64,000 nt of DNA from Lacunisphaera sp. (GTDB taxonomy: Bacteria > Verrucomicrobiota > Verrucomicrobiia > Opitutales > Opitutaceae): contig JAQSCO010000009.1 of assembly GCA_029945445.1 (NCBI GenBank), forward strand, positions 1 through 64,000, in the 5' to 3' direction. Below are positions 33,573-42,581 of the stretch, piece by piece (position 1 is the first letter of the stretch; each line of letters begins with the position of its first letter). A program made the translations under genes and the position numbers. The notes below the pieces were generated by a model that saw nothing but the letters and a program-made list of their open reading frames with translations, did no database searches and had not been told where the DNA came from.

Positions 33573-33634
33573 CAGGTTCTTTATACAATCAATCGGAACC
33601 TTACCATTTGCTGTCAGCGAACACCTGCTCTTTT
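33564..33634 (+). terminator. Long hairpin followed by T-run after ORF C
   Basis: A perfect 12-bp inverted repeat (GTTCGCTGACAG at 33564 and CTGTCAGCGAAC at 33611) encloses an inner GGTTC/GAACC stem. A run of five T follows at about 33630. It overlaps the stop codon of ORF C. It probably ends or attenuates transcription between mraY and the LysM-ftsW part. The remaining gap to 33776 shows no gene. Confidence 0.55.
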
Positions 33635-33776
33635 TCCATGCTTTCGCCCCTCTGCGCCATCCTTGCCGCGTTCCGCCCCGCCCGGGCCGGCGCCCGCTCG
33701 TCCGCCTTGGGGAAAAGCTGTGAATAAGTCCCATTTTTAGATAGCAAATCTCCAACCTCAGTCCTCATATACCGTC

Positions 33777-34700
33777 ATGAAAATCCTCCAGATCTTCGGA
33801 GCAGTTGTCGCCGTGCACCTGCTCGCGTTCATCTTCATTTTTGCCAGCCCTGGCTGCCAGTCCGGCCCGCGCAACATCCCGACGCCTGACGCCACCGTGG
33901 TCAGCGGCTCGTCCGCCGCGCCGGTCAACTACGCGCCCAACCTGGTGATCCCGCAGCCGGTCGACCTCGCTGCGGCGCCGGGCCCCGCCACCACCTATCT
34001 GCCGGTCAACGAGTCCGGCCACGCCGCGCCGACGCGCCCGGGTTCGCCCGCCGCGGCCGCCGTCACGCCCGCCAAGCCCACGGCCGATGTCGCCTCCGTC
34101 ACGACCTACACGGTCGGGAAGGGCGACAGCCTCTGGAGCATCGCGAACAAGAACCACCTGACCGTCGCCGAGCTCGCCAAGTTCAACAACCTCGGTGTCG
34201 GCACCGCGTTGCAGCCCGGCCGCAAGCTCATGATTCCCGGCGGCAAGGTCCCGGTTGCGCCGAAGGAGACCGTGGCCGCGCCGGCTGCCAGCAAGAGCGA
34301 AGCCGCCGCGCCCGCCCACGGCACCGGCGAGGCGGTGAAGCACACCGTGCAGCCGGGCGAGAGCCTCGGCATTATCGCCCGCAAATACCAGGTGACCACC
34401 GGCGAGCTCGCCGCCGCCAACAGCATCACCGATCCCTCGAAGGTCCGCGCCGGTCAGCAGCTCATCATTCCCGGCTTCAAGGCCGTCGGCGGCACCAAGC
34501 CCGCGACGGGTGCCACGGCGCCGGCCAAGGGCGCCGCCCCGGGCAAGCCCGCGACCCCCGCCACCACGCCGGCGGCGAGCACGCCGCATTTTGAAATCAC
34601 CGCCCCGCCGCCGGGTCAGGACCTTGACTCCGGCCTGAAGGGCGCCGGCACCGAGGTGCCGACCATCAAGGTGGAAGACGCCCAGCCGCCGAAGAAGTAA
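33777..34700 (+). CDS. LysM-repeat cell wall-binding protein
   Basis: A 307-residue exported protein. The N-terminus is a hydrophobic anchor (about residues 5-25) ending in ASPGCQSG, which weakly resembles a lipobox. Two LysM domains bind peptidoglycan: TYTVGKGDSLWSIANKNHLT near residue 111 and HTVQPGESLGIIARKYQVTT near residue 190. Linkers are Ala/Pro/Lys-rich and the tail is Pro/Lys-rich. It sits where murD normally lies, immediately before ftsW, so it may be a divisome- or septum-associated factor. Confidence 0.85.
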   Translation: MKILQIFGAVVAVHLLAFIFIFASPGCQSGPRNIPTPDATVVSGSSAAPVNYAPNLVIPQPVDLAAAPGPATTYLPVNESGHAAPTRPGSPAAAAVTPAKPTADVASVTTYTVGKGDSLWSIANKNHLTVAELAKFNNLGVGTALQPGRKLMIPGGKVPVAPKETVAAPAASKSEAAAPAHGTGEAVKHTVQPGESLGIIARKYQVTTGELAAANSITDPSKVRAGQQLIIPGFKAVGGTKPATGATAPAKGAAPGKPATPATTPAASTPHFEITAPPPGQDLDSGLKGAGTEVPTIKVEDAQPPKK

Positions 34701-34706
34701 ACTCCC

Positions 34707-35876
34707 ATGTCCATGGTGAGTTCGCCGAGCGCCGCTGTTCCCCGCCGACCTCTCACGATCACCCCCGCGAGCGTCATTGTCGTCTGCGTGGTGGCGCTCG
34801 TTTCGATCGGGCTCGCGGTGCTGTTCAGCGCGAGCTCGCCGATCAAGGGCGGGCCCTACGCCTACCTCTACAAGCAGTTCATCTTCCTCGCGCTCGCCAT
34901 CGGCGCCGGCTGGCTGGTCGCCATCGCGGACCTGGAGGCGCTGCGGAAGTTCGCCTGGCCTGCCGCGGCCATCGCCCTGTTCGCCCTGGTCCTCGTCCTG
35001 ATCCCGGGCATCGGCATCAAGGTCAACGGCGGCCGCCGCTGGCTCGGCTTTGGTGGCGTGCGCCTGCAGGTGTCCGAGTTCGCCAAGCTCGCTCTGGTGT
35101 TCTCGCTCGCGCACTTCCTCGCGCTCAACCAGAGCAAGCTGCATGATTTCTGGCACGGGTTCGTGAAACCCGCCGCGTGGGTCGGGCTGTTCGCGCTGCT
35201 CGTGCTCGTCGAGCCGGACTTCGGCGCGGCGTTCCTCATCGGCTCCATCGGCGTGCTCATGCTCTTCCTCGCCGGCGCGCGGCTGAAGTTCCTCCTGCCG
35301 TCCATCGGCGCGGCGCTGCTCGGCTTCGTCGTGCTCGTGATGAACAATCCCGTGCGCCTGCAGCGCGTGCTGTCGTTCCTCGAGCCCGAGGCCAACCGCC
35401 AGGGCACCGGCTACCAGCCGTGGCAGGCGCTGCTCGCCTTTGCCGCCGGCGGCGTCGACGGCGTCGGCCTCGGCAACGGCCGCCAGCAAAACGCCTTCCT
35501 GCCCGAGGCGCACACGGATTACATCTTCGCCATCCTCGGCGAGGAACTCGGCCTGATCTTCACGCTGCTGGTGGTCGCGCTGTTTGTGACTATCTTCGTG
35601 GCCGGTCTCATGCATGTCCGCCGCGCCCCCAATCTTTTCCAGTTCCTGCTCGTGACGGGCAGCCTGCTGCTCATCTGCCTGCAGGCGATCATCAACCTCG
35701 GCGTCGTGACAAGCCTGCTGCCCTCGAAGGGCATGGCGCTGCCGTTCATCAGCGCGGGCGGCTCGAACCTCCTGCTGATGGGCCTGCTCGTCGGCATCAT
35801 CATCAACACCGCGCGGACCTGGGAGCGGCCCAAGCCGCTCGTGCGGCGCCGCGCGCTGACGGAGGTGATCGCGTGA
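34707..35876 (+). CDS. ftsW: Septal peptidoglycan polymerase FtsW
   Basis: A SEDS-family protein of 389 residues with about ten helices. Signatures are NGGRRWLGFGGVRLQVSEF, EPDFGAAFLIGSIG (catalytic-region Asp), PWQALLAFAAGGVDGVGLG, LPEAHTDYIFAILGEELGL and LPFISAGGSNLL. It polymerises glycan strands together with FtsI. It starts 6 bases after the LysM gene, and its stop overlaps the murG GTG as GTGA. RodA was considered, but the cluster position favours FtsW. Confidence 0.95.
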   Translation: MSMVSSPSAAVPRRPLTITPASVIVVCVVALVSIGLAVLFSASSPIKGGPYAYLYKQFIFLALAIGAGWLVAIADLEALRKFAWPAAAIALFALVLVLIPGIGIKVNGGRRWLGFGGVRLQVSEFAKLALVFSLAHFLALNQSKLHDFWHGFVKPAAWVGLFALLVLVEPDFGAAFLIGSIGVLMLFLAGARLKFLLPSIGAALLGFVVLVMNNPVRLQRVLSFLEPEANRQGTGYQPWQALLAFAAGGVDGVGLGNGRQQNAFLPEAHTDYIFAILGEELGLIFTLLVVALFVTIFVAGLMHVRRAPNLFQFLLVTGSLLLICLQAIINLGVVTSLLPSKGMALPFISAGGSNLLLMGLLVGIIINTARTWERPKPLVRRRALTEVIA

Positions 35877-37009
35877 GCAAATTCCTCATCGCTTGCGGCG
35901 GCACCGGCGGCCATCTCGCGCCGGGCATCGCGCTGGCCGAGGCGCTGCACGCGCGCGGGCATACCACCACGCTTTTCATCAGCCAGAAGAAGGTCGATGC
36001 GCGCCTGTGCGAGCATTACCCGGAGCTGAAGGTCGAACGCGTGCCGGGCGCGCCGTTCGGCTGGCGGCCCGATGTGCACCTGCGCTTTCACTGGCGGCAG
36101 ACGCAGGGCCTGCTCTTCAGCCTCAAGTTCCTCCGCGCGCACCGGCCCGACGCGATCATCGGCTTCGGCGGCTTCACCAACGCCGGCGTCGTCATGGCCG
36201 GCAAGCTGCTCGGCGTGCCGGTCGCGCTGCACGAGGCCAACCGCATCCCGGGTCGCGCCATCCGCGTGCTGTCGCGCATCTCGAAACGCCTCTACCTGCC
36301 GCCGGGCGTGCGCTTGCCCGGCCGGCTCGGCCTCGACGTCCGCCACACCGGCCTGCCGGTGCGCAAGGAGGTCTGCCGCATCCCGCGGGATGCGGCGCGC
36401 GCGCAGCTGGGCGTCGATCCCGCGCAGAAGCTTCTCGTGCTCTTCGGCGGCAGCCAGGGTTCCGCCCCGCTCAACGACTGGCTCCTCGCGCACCTCGAGG
36501 CGCTCGCCAGCGAGGGCGTCCAGGTCTGGTGCGTCACCGGCCTCGGCAAGGGCGAGAACGGCGTCCGCGAATTGCACACGAAGAACGGCACGGTTGTCCG
36601 CGCGTGGTTCGAGCCGTTCACCGACCGCGTCGGCACGCTGCTCTCGGCGGCCGACCTCGTGCTGGGTCGCGCCGGCGCCGGCACGCTCGCCGAGCTCGTC
36701 CGCTGCGAGACGCCCGCCATCCTCATCCCTTACCCGCACGCGGCCGACAACCACCAGGCGGCCAACGCCGCCTACTTCGAGCAGCAGGGCGGCGGCCTGA
36801 CGATCGACGAAACCAACCTCGTGGCCCTGCGCCAGGAGATCCTCGATGTCATCTTCAACGACTGGCTGCTGAACAAATTTCGCGTCAACCTGCACCGCAT
36901 GTCGCAGGAGAACACGATCGACACGATCGTGCAGGACCTCGAGGACCTCGCCAACCGCATGCCGCCGCGCCGGCACCTGCGCCACACGCCCGCGCCGGCC
37001 GCCACATGA
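35873..37009 (+). CDS. murG: Lipid II synthase (GlcNAc transferase) MurG
   Basis: A 378-residue GT28 glycosyltransferase that adds GlcNAc to lipid I. The Gly-rich loops are ACGGTGGHLAPGIALAEAL and LFGGSQGSAPLND, with IGFGGFTNAG and the donor site RAGAGTLAELVRCETPAILIP plus HAADNHQAANA. The GTG start has GGAGGTGAT a few bases upstream and overlaps the ftsW stop. Its own stop overlaps the murB ATG. murC, often found between murG and murB, is missing. Confidence 0.95.
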   Translation: MSKFLIACGGTGGHLAPGIALAEALHARGHTTTLFISQKKVDARLCEHYPELKVERVPGAPFGWRPDVHLRFHWRQTQGLLFSLKFLRAHRPDAIIGFGGFTNAGVVMAGKLLGVPVALHEANRIPGRAIRVLSRISKRLYLPPGVRLPGRLGLDVRHTGLPVRKEVCRIPRDAARAQLGVDPAQKLLVLFGGSQGSAPLNDWLLAHLEALASEGVQVWCVTGLGKGENGVRELHTKNGTVVRAWFEPFTDRVGTLLSAADLVLGRAGAGTLAELVRCETPAILIPYPHAADNHQAANAAYFEQQGGGLTIDETNLVALRQEILDVIFNDWLLNKFRVNLHRMSQENTIDTIVQDLEDLANRMPPRRHLRHTPAPAAT

Positions 37010-37983
37010 ACGCCACGCTCAATGAAATCGGCCGGGAGCAGCGCGAGGCGGCGTTCCATGACTTGATCGCCACGGTGCGGCCGCGCCTCACGGCGGCGTC
37101 GAAGCTCGCCGAACGCGAGGTGCTCGCGCCAAAAACCACGATGCGCGTCGGCGGCCCGGCGCGGGTCTATGCCGAGCCGGCGACCGTGGACGATTTGCGC
37201 CATTTGTTGCTGGAGGCGAACCGCCGCGGCCTGCCGGTGCTCCTGCTCGGCCGCGGCTCGAACCTGATCATTCCCGACGCGGGCGTCGACGGGCTCGTCC
37301 TCAGCCTCGCGCACGAGAGCTGGCAGAAGTTCGAGCCGAAACCGGACGGGCGCATCTGGGCCGGAGCCGGCCTGCGCCTGAAGAATCTCTGCGGGCTCGC
37401 GACGAAGGCCGGCTTCAAGGGCTTTGAATTCCTCGAGGGCATTCCCGGCAATGTCGGCGGCGCCCTGCGCATGAACGCCGGCGCGATGGGCGGCTGGATG
37501 TTCGACGTCGTGGAGGAGGTCCACCTGATGAGTTTCGCCGGCGAGGTGCGCGTCATGCCGAAGGCCGAGATGCACGTGGACTACCGGCATTGCGCCGAGT
37601 TGCAGGCCGGCATCGCGCTCGGCGCGCACCTGAAGCCGGCCGCCACGGCCGGGGCGGAGGACATCCGCCGGCAGATCGATGTCTACCAGAAGAAGCGCGT
37701 CGAGTCCCAGCCGCGGGAGCCGAGCGCCGGTTGCATCTTCAAGAACCCGCCGGGCACGTCGGCGGGCCGGCTCATCGACGAGCTCGGCCTGAAGGGCGAG
37801 CGGGTGGGGGACGCCGAGGTCTCGACCGTGCACGCCAATTTCATCGTCAACCGCGGCCATGCGACCAGCGCCGACATCATCGGCCTCGTCCGCCAGATCC
37901 GGGCCCGCGTGAAAAGCGCGCGCGGCATCGACCTCGAGCCCGAGGTGCTGCTCTACGGGCAGGAATGGAGGGATGTGCTGTGA
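37006..37983 (+). CDS. murB: UDP-N-acetylenolpyruvoylglucosamine reductase
   Basis: A 325-residue FAD enzyme making UDP-MurNAc. The FAD-binding part has KTTMRVGGPARVYAEP and LLGRGSNLIIPDAG; EGIPGNVGGALRMNAGAMG and SAGCIFKNPPGTSAGRLID follow. In the latter, Cys sits where E. coli MurB has its proton-donating Ser229; Cys is a known alternative in other MurB proteins. The ATG overlaps murG as ATGA. A repeat-filled gap separates it from ddl. Confidence 0.94.
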   Translation: MNATLNEIGREQREAAFHDLIATVRPRLTAASKLAEREVLAPKTTMRVGGPARVYAEPATVDDLRHLLLEANRRGLPVLLLGRGSNLIIPDAGVDGLVLSLAHESWQKFEPKPDGRIWAGAGLRLKNLCGLATKAGFKGFEFLEGIPGNVGGALRMNAGAMGGWMFDVVEEVHLMSFAGEVRVMPKAEMHVDYRHCAELQAGIALGAHLKPAATAGAEDIRRQIDVYQKKRVESQPREPSAGCIFKNPPGTSAGRLIDELGLKGERVGDAEVSTVHANFIVNRGHATSADIIGLVRQIRARVKSARGIDLEPEVLLYGQEWRDVL

Positions 37984-38016
37984 ATTTTGGATTTACAAAT
38001 TTTGATTTTGGATTGG
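37983..38016. repeat. AT-rich ATTTTGGATT-type tandem-like element
   Basis: A strikingly AT-rich stretch in a GC-rich genome contains TTTTGGATTTACAAATTTTG then ATTTTGGATT. It starts directly after the murB stop and abuts the palindromic element at 38029. It looks like part of a dispersed intergenic repeat rather than a promoter. Confidence 0.4.
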
Positions 38017-38028
38017 CCGGACGCTGCC

Positions 38029-38100
38029 TTGGAGGGCCCGCGTCCCTGCGGGCCGGGATCGTTGCCGGTGCGGACGGCTCGCAGGGACGCGAGCCCTCCA
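38029..38100. repeat. Dispersed palindromic element, TGGAGGGC family, copy 2
   Basis: Best preserved copy: the left arm TTGGAGGGCCCGCGTCCCTG and right arm CAGGGACGCGAGCCCTCCA pair almost perfectly, with 24 of 26 arm positions complementary. It fills the murB-ddl gap and ends 11 bases before the AGGAGG ribosome site of ddl. As RNA it would form a stable hairpin inside the dcw transcript. Confidence 0.85.
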
Positions 38101-38125
38101 AGGTGAGAAGCAGGAGGATTCGGCC

Positions 38126-39058
38126 ATGAAGGAGCCCGTCATCGCGGTCTTTGCCGGCGGCACCTCGCCCGAGCGCGAGGTCTCGCTCGGTTCCGGCAAG
38201 GCCGTGGCCCTCGGCATGGCCTGTTCGTATCCGGTGCGTTTTTTCACGATCGAGGCCGATGCGTTGCCGGCGGAACTCGACCCGGCGCGGCATGTGGTCT
38301 GCTCGACGCTGCACGGCGTCTTCGGCGAGGACGGCGGCATGCAGCGGCTGCTGGACGCGGCCGGTGTGGCCTACGCCGGTTGCGACGCCAAGGGCAGCGA
38401 TCTGACTTTCGACAAATGGCGCACCCGCCAGGCGGTGTCCGCCATGGGCGTGCCGGTGGCCCCGGGCCGGAATTTCACCATGGCGAACAAGCCCACCGCC
38501 GCGGCGCTCGTCGCGGAGCTCGGCGAGCAGGTCGTGCTCAAGCCCAACCGCCAGGGCAGCAGCGTGGGCCTGCAGATCGTCGCGACGAAAGTCGGCCTGG
38601 AGATCGCCCTCGGCGGCATCCGGCAGGGCGACTGGGTCGTCGAGAAGAAGATCATCGGCCGGGAATTCACCGTCGGCCTGCTCCGCGGGCGGGCGATGGG
38701 CGTGGTCGAGATCGTGCCGAAGTCGGGCGTCTTCGACTACACCAGCAAATACACGAAGGGCCTGACGGAGTATTTCGCCCCGGCGCAGCTGTCGGACGAC
38801 CTGACGGCCCGGATGCGGGCGGCGGCGGAGACGGCCTTCGCCGCGTGCGGCTGCCGCGACTACGCGCGGATCGACTTCATGCTCTCGGCGGAGGGCGAGC
38901 TATATTTGCTCGAAATCAACACGCTGCCCGGCATGAAGGAGACGAGCCTGCTGCCGATGAGTGCGCGTTGCGTGGGGCTGGATTTTGCCGCGTTGTGCCG
39001 CGAGATGGTCGCCCCCGCCGTGGAACGATTCGCCCTGGCCCATGCTTCCCGCCCATGA
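38126..39058 (+). CDS. ddl: D-alanine-D-alanine ligase
   Basis: A 310-residue ATP-grasp ligase. FAGGTSPEREVSLGSG near residue 9 and LHGVFGEDGGMQ near residue 62 belong to the substrate side; VVLKPNRQGSSVGLQIV is the grasp loop; RIDFMLSAEGELYLLEINT then LPGMKETSLLP carry the Mg-binding Asp, Glu and Asn. It supplies the dipeptide used by MurF. An AGGAGG lies 8 bases upstream of the ATG. Its stop overlaps the ftsQ start as ATGA. Confidence 0.96.
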   Translation: MKEPVIAVFAGGTSPEREVSLGSGKAVALGMACSYPVRFFTIEADALPAELDPARHVVCSTLHGVFGEDGGMQRLLDAAGVAYAGCDAKGSDLTFDKWRTRQAVSAMGVPVAPGRNFTMANKPTAAALVAELGEQVVLKPNRQGSSVGLQIVATKVGLEIALGGIRQGDWVVEKKIIGREFTVGLLRGRAMGVVEIVPKSGVFDYTSKYTKGLTEYFAPAQLSDDLTARMRAAAETAFAACGCRDYARIDFMLSAEGELYLLEINTLPGMKETSLLPMSARCVGLDFAALCREMVAPAVERFALAHASRP

Positions 39059-40032
39059 GCACCGCCGCCGACACCACCGCTTCCCCCCCGGGCCGTTCCT
39101 GGCGCAACATCCGCCAGGAGGTGAGCGCGCCCGCCATGTCGCGGACGGGCCGGCGCCGGCAGCTTTACGCCTGGGTGAAGATGGGCGCGGTCAGCACTTT
39201 TCTCGCCGCGGCGGCGTGGGGCACCTACGTCGTGGTGCACTCGTGGGAGACCGACCGCGCCGTCCTGGCCACCGCTGTGCACAGCGAGCCGGTGCGCGAC
39301 ATCGTGCTGATCACCGACGGGGTGCTGAACCAGCAATGGGTCAACGGCACGCTCGCGCTGCCGAAGACCGCCAGCCTGATGGCCCTCGACCTGCCGGCCC
39401 TGCGCGACCGCCTGCTGCAAGGCGGCCAGGTGCGCGGCGCGGTCCTAAGCCGGAATTTTCCCGATGCGCTGGTGGTCACGGTGCAGGAGCGCACGCCCGT
39501 TGCCCGCGTGCAGGTCAGCGCCGGCGCCGGCTCGCCGCAACAGCTCCTTGTGGCCAAGGACGGCGTGGTCTACGACGGCCTGAACTACGACAAGCAGATG
39601 CTGGCGACCCTGCCCTGGCTCGACGGCGTGCGGCTCGTGCGGCATGGCGGCAGCTTCGAGCCCATCGCCGGCATGGCCGACGTGGCCGCGCTGCTCTCCA
39701 TGGCCCAGCTGCAGGCACCGAACCTCTACCGCGACTGGCTGATCGTCTCGCTGGCGCGGCTGGCCGACCGCGACGAGATCGTGGTCAAGGCGCAGGACAT
39801 TCCCGAGATCGTCTTCACGCGAAAGCGCGACTACTTCAAGCAGATCGCCCAGCTCGACTACGTGGTCGACGCGGCGCGCTCCCTGCCCGAGCCGACCCTG
39901 CAGTCCGTCAACCTCTCGCTCGACGGCCAGGTGCCCGTGCGGCTGACCAGCACGCCGGACGAGCTGCAGAAGGCCGTCCAGCCCTCTTTCCAACTCAACC
40001 ATTCACCACGCAAGGCGAAACGTGATCTCTAA
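39055..40032 (+). CDS. ftsQ: FtsQ-like division protein
   Basis: A 325-residue bitopic protein. The cytoplasmic N-terminus is basic (RTGRRRQLYAWVK), one helix spans about residues 45-65 (AVSTFLAAAAWGTYVVVH), and a POTRA-like and FtsQ/DivIB beta domain follows (LPALRDRLLQGGQVRGAVLSR, VVTVQERTPVARVQ). Sequence similarity is modest, but the position between ddl and ftsA is exactly that of ftsQ. It overlaps both neighbours. The frame upstream of this ATG lies inside ddl. Confidence 0.82.
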   Translation: MSTAADTTASPPGRSWRNIRQEVSAPAMSRTGRRRQLYAWVKMGAVSTFLAAAAWGTYVVVHSWETDRAVLATAVHSEPVRDIVLITDGVLNQQWVNGTLALPKTASLMALDLPALRDRLLQGGQVRGAVLSRNFPDALVVTVQERTPVARVQVSAGAGSPQQLLVAKDGVVYDGLNYDKQMLATLPWLDGVRLVRHGGSFEPIAGMADVAALLSMAQLQAPNLYRDWLIVSLARLADRDEIVVKAQDIPEIVFTRKRDYFKQIAQLDYVVDAARSLPEPTLQSVNLSLDGQVPVRLTSTPDELQKAVQPSFQLNHSPRKAKRDL

Positions 40033-41239
40033 CAGCAGCAGAATCGTCGGGGCCGTTGAAATCGGCACCGGCAAAATCGCGGTGCTCGTGGGCGAAATCG
40101 CCCGCGGTCGCAGCCTCAACATCATCGGCGTCGGCGTCGCGCCCGCGCGCGGCGTCATGAAGGGTGAGGTCGTCGACTACAAGGCGGCCTGCGAGGCCAC
40201 GCACCAGGCGCTCGAAATGGCGGAGAAGCGCGCCGGCGCCCGCATCGAGGAGGTCTGGCTCGCCCAGACCGGCGGCCAGCTCGACGCCTTCTACAATGAA
40301 GCGTCGGTCAACGTGAAGTCCGCCGACAACACCGTGACCCAGCTCGACATCGCCTCCGTCTGCGCCCTCGCGAAGGAAAAGGAACTGCCCGCGGGCCGCT
40401 CGCGCATTCACGAGATCCGCCGGCCCTTCCGCCTCGACGGCCGCGCCGTGCCGGACCCCGAGCATCTTTCCGGCCGCCGGCTCGAGGTGGGCTACTGGAT
40501 CGTCCACGGGCCCGAGAGCAAGGTGAGCGACAACATTCACGTCGTGGGCGGCTACCACCTTGAGGTCCGCGAGCTCGTGCTCGCCAGCCTCGCGAGCGGT
40601 TCGCTGCTCACCACCGCCGAGGAGCGCACGCAGGGCGTGCTCGTCCTGGACATCGGCAAGGGCGTTTCCGACTACGTGCTTTACCGCGACGGCCACGTGC
40701 TGGTCACCGGCACGCTGCCGGTCGCCGGCGAGCATCTGACCAACGACCTCAGCATCGGCCTCCGCGTCACCGCGGCGCAGGCGGAACTGCTCAAGCTCCG
40801 CTGGGCGCGCGGCACCGGGCAGACCCGCGACAAGGCCGACAAGGTCTGGCTCAACGGCGACGGCGCGTTCGGCGACCGCCAGCTGCCCAAGCTGGCGATC
40901 GAGACCATCGCGGCCGCGCGCACGCTCGAGCTGCTCGAGGTCATCAAGCACAAGCTCGGCCCGGCCTTCCTGGCCGAGCACTGCGGCGCGGGCGTCGTCC
41001 TCACGGGCGGCACCTCGCGCATGCCCGGCATCGAGGAGGCCGCCGCGCGCGTCTTCGGCCTGCCGGCCCGTCGCGGCGAGCCGCCGTCGTGGGTGAAGGA
41101 CGAGTTGAAGGACCCGATGTTCAGCACCGTGCTGGGCGTCTTCCAGTTCGGCCTCCGCACCGCGCACGAGCACGCCATGCCCCAGCGCCGCAAGACCGGC
41201 CTGCTGAGCAACCTCACCAAAATCTTCGCCTCCTCCTGA
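40022..41239 (+). CDS. ftsA: Cell division protein FtsA
   Basis: A 405-residue actin-fold protein that tethers FtsZ to the membrane. Phosphate loop 1 is VGAVEIGTGKIAVLVG, phosphate loop 2 LVLDIGKGVSDYVLY, and the adenosine motif VVLTGGTSRMPGIEE. The SHS2/1C subdomain lies around residues 85-165. The C-terminus is a basic amphipathic helix (RRKTGLLSNLTKIFASS), the membrane-targeting sequence. The GTG start overlaps ftsQ by 11 bases; ftsZ follows after 2 bases. Confidence 0.94.
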   Translation: MISNSSRIVGAVEIGTGKIAVLVGEIARGRSLNIIGVGVAPARGVMKGEVVDYKAACEATHQALEMAEKRAGARIEEVWLAQTGGQLDAFYNEASVNVKSADNTVTQLDIASVCALAKEKELPAGRSRIHEIRRPFRLDGRAVPDPEHLSGRRLEVGYWIVHGPESKVSDNIHVVGGYHLEVRELVLASLASGSLLTTAEERTQGVLVLDIGKGVSDYVLYRDGHVLVTGTLPVAGEHLTNDLSIGLRVTAAQAELLKLRWARGTGQTRDKADKVWLNGDGAFGDRQLPKLAIETIAAARTLELLEVIKHKLGPAFLAEHCGAGVVLTGGTSRMPGIEEAAARVFGLPARRGEPPSWVKDELKDPMFSTVLGVFQFGLRTAHEHAMPQRRKTGLLSNLTKIFASS

Positions 41240-41241
41240 CC

Positions 41242-42537
41242 ATGAGCCTCCCTCCCCACGAACTTCCCCTCGAGGCGCTCACCGACCGCGACGTCGGCAT
41301 CAAGCTCATCGGCATCGGCGGCGGCGGCTCCAACGCCGTCGACCGCCTCAAGATGGAGAACCTCGACCGCCTGCAGCTCGCGGTCATCAACACCGACCTC
41401 AAGGCCCTCAGTACCTCGCCCGTGCAGGACAAGATCCTCATCGGCACCTCGCTCACCCGCGGGCTCAGCGCCGGCGGCGACCCCGAGCTCGGCCTCAAGG
41501 CCGCGGAGGCCGACGCCGACAAGATCGCTGAGATCGTGAAGGGCACCGACCTCGTGTTCCTCGTTGCCGGGCTGGGCGGCGGCACGGGCTCCGGCGCCGC
41601 GCCGGTCGTGGCCGAGATCGCGGCCGAGGCGGGCGCGGTCGTCATCGCGTTCGTCACGCTGCCGTTCACCTTCGAGGGTGGCCGCCGCCGCAAGCAGGCC
41701 GAGGAGGCTCTCGCTGAATTGCGTCGCGTGTGCGACGCGGTCATCCCGCTCGCCAACGACATGCTGCTGCAGGAAGGCACGGAGCAGACCAGCGTGCTCG
41801 ACTCCTTCGCGCAGGCCGACCAGTGGATCGGCCGCGGCGTGAAGTCCATCTGGGCGATGCTCTCGCGCACCGGGCTGATCAACGTCGACTTCACGGCGCT
41901 GCGCCAGGTGTTCCAGCACCGCGGTGGCAAGACCCTCTTCGGCCTCGGCGTGGGCGACGGCGAGAATCCCGCCCAGGCCGCGCTCGACGACCTCAAGAAC
42001 TGCCCGCTGCTCCACACGCCGGAATATGCGCGCAAGGCCGACCGCCTGCTCGTCAACATCACCGGCGGCGCCGACCTCAGCCTGACCAAGGTCAACGAGC
42101 TGATGACGGCGATCACTGAGGAATTCGGCCGCGAGGCGCACGTCGTCATGGGCGCCGCGATCGACGAGTCCCTGCAGGGCCGGGTGGAGATCTGCGTCAT
42201 CGGCACGACCGACCTCGGCAGCCGCAACTTCACGCGCCGCGAGCCCAAGCCGGCCACCGCCGCTCGCAGGCCCGAGCGTCCGGCCGGCGCCACGACCACC
42301 TCGGCCGAACCCGACAGCAACACGAATGTCACGACGACGGTCACGCCCGAGTCCACCCGCAGCAACCGCAAGGCGCCGGCCGTGCATGCGCCCGGCATCT
42401 TGCAGGAGGAGTTTGGCTTCCAAGGCCCGCCGGCGGAGAACCGCGGCGCCTTCGACAAGTCCGACCGCAACCTGTTCGAGGGCCAGGATCTCGACATCCC
42501 GACCTACCTGCGGAAGGGCATCAAGGTGACGGTTTGA
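41242..42537 (+). CDS. ftsZ: Cell division GTPase FtsZ
   Basis: A 431-residue tubulin homologue. IGIGGGGSNAVDRL, the tubulin signature GLGGGTGSGAAPVVAE, and NDMLLQEGTE are present; the T7-type synergy region is NVDFTALRQVF. A variable Thr/Ser/Pro-rich linker (about residues 335-410) leads to the C-terminal peptide LDIPTYLRKGIKV, which binds FtsA. Start MSLPPHELPL is 2 bases after ftsA; the longer frame lies inside ftsA. Confidence 0.97.
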   Translation: MSLPPHELPLEALTDRDVGIKLIGIGGGGSNAVDRLKMENLDRLQLAVINTDLKALSTSPVQDKILIGTSLTRGLSAGGDPELGLKAAEADADKIAEIVKGTDLVFLVAGLGGGTGSGAAPVVAEIAAEAGAVVIAFVTLPFTFEGGRRRKQAEEALAELRRVCDAVIPLANDMLLQEGTEQTSVLDSFAQADQWIGRGVKSIWAMLSRTGLINVDFTALRQVFQHRGGKTLFGLGVGDGENPAQAALDDLKNCPLLHTPEYARKADRLLVNITGGADLSLTKVNELMTAITEEFGREAHVVMGAAIDESLQGRVEICVIGTTDLGSRNFTRREPKPATAARRPERPAGATTTSAEPDSNTNVTTTVTPESTRSNRKAPAVHAPGILQEEFGFQGPPAENRGAFDKSDRNLFEGQDLDIPTYLRKGIKVTV

Positions 42538-42544
42538 GTAACCT

Positions 42545-42574
42545 TTGACTTATCGTACGGATTGAGCGTGTTAG
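42545..42574 (+). promoter_or_regulatory. Possible sigma-70 promoter before obgE
   Basis: TTGACT at 42545 is a good -35. The best -10 at 18-base spacing is TGTTAG (42569), a weak match. It lies in the only gap of note between ftsZ and obgE. Confidence 0.3.
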
Positions 42575-42581
42575 GCCCCCC

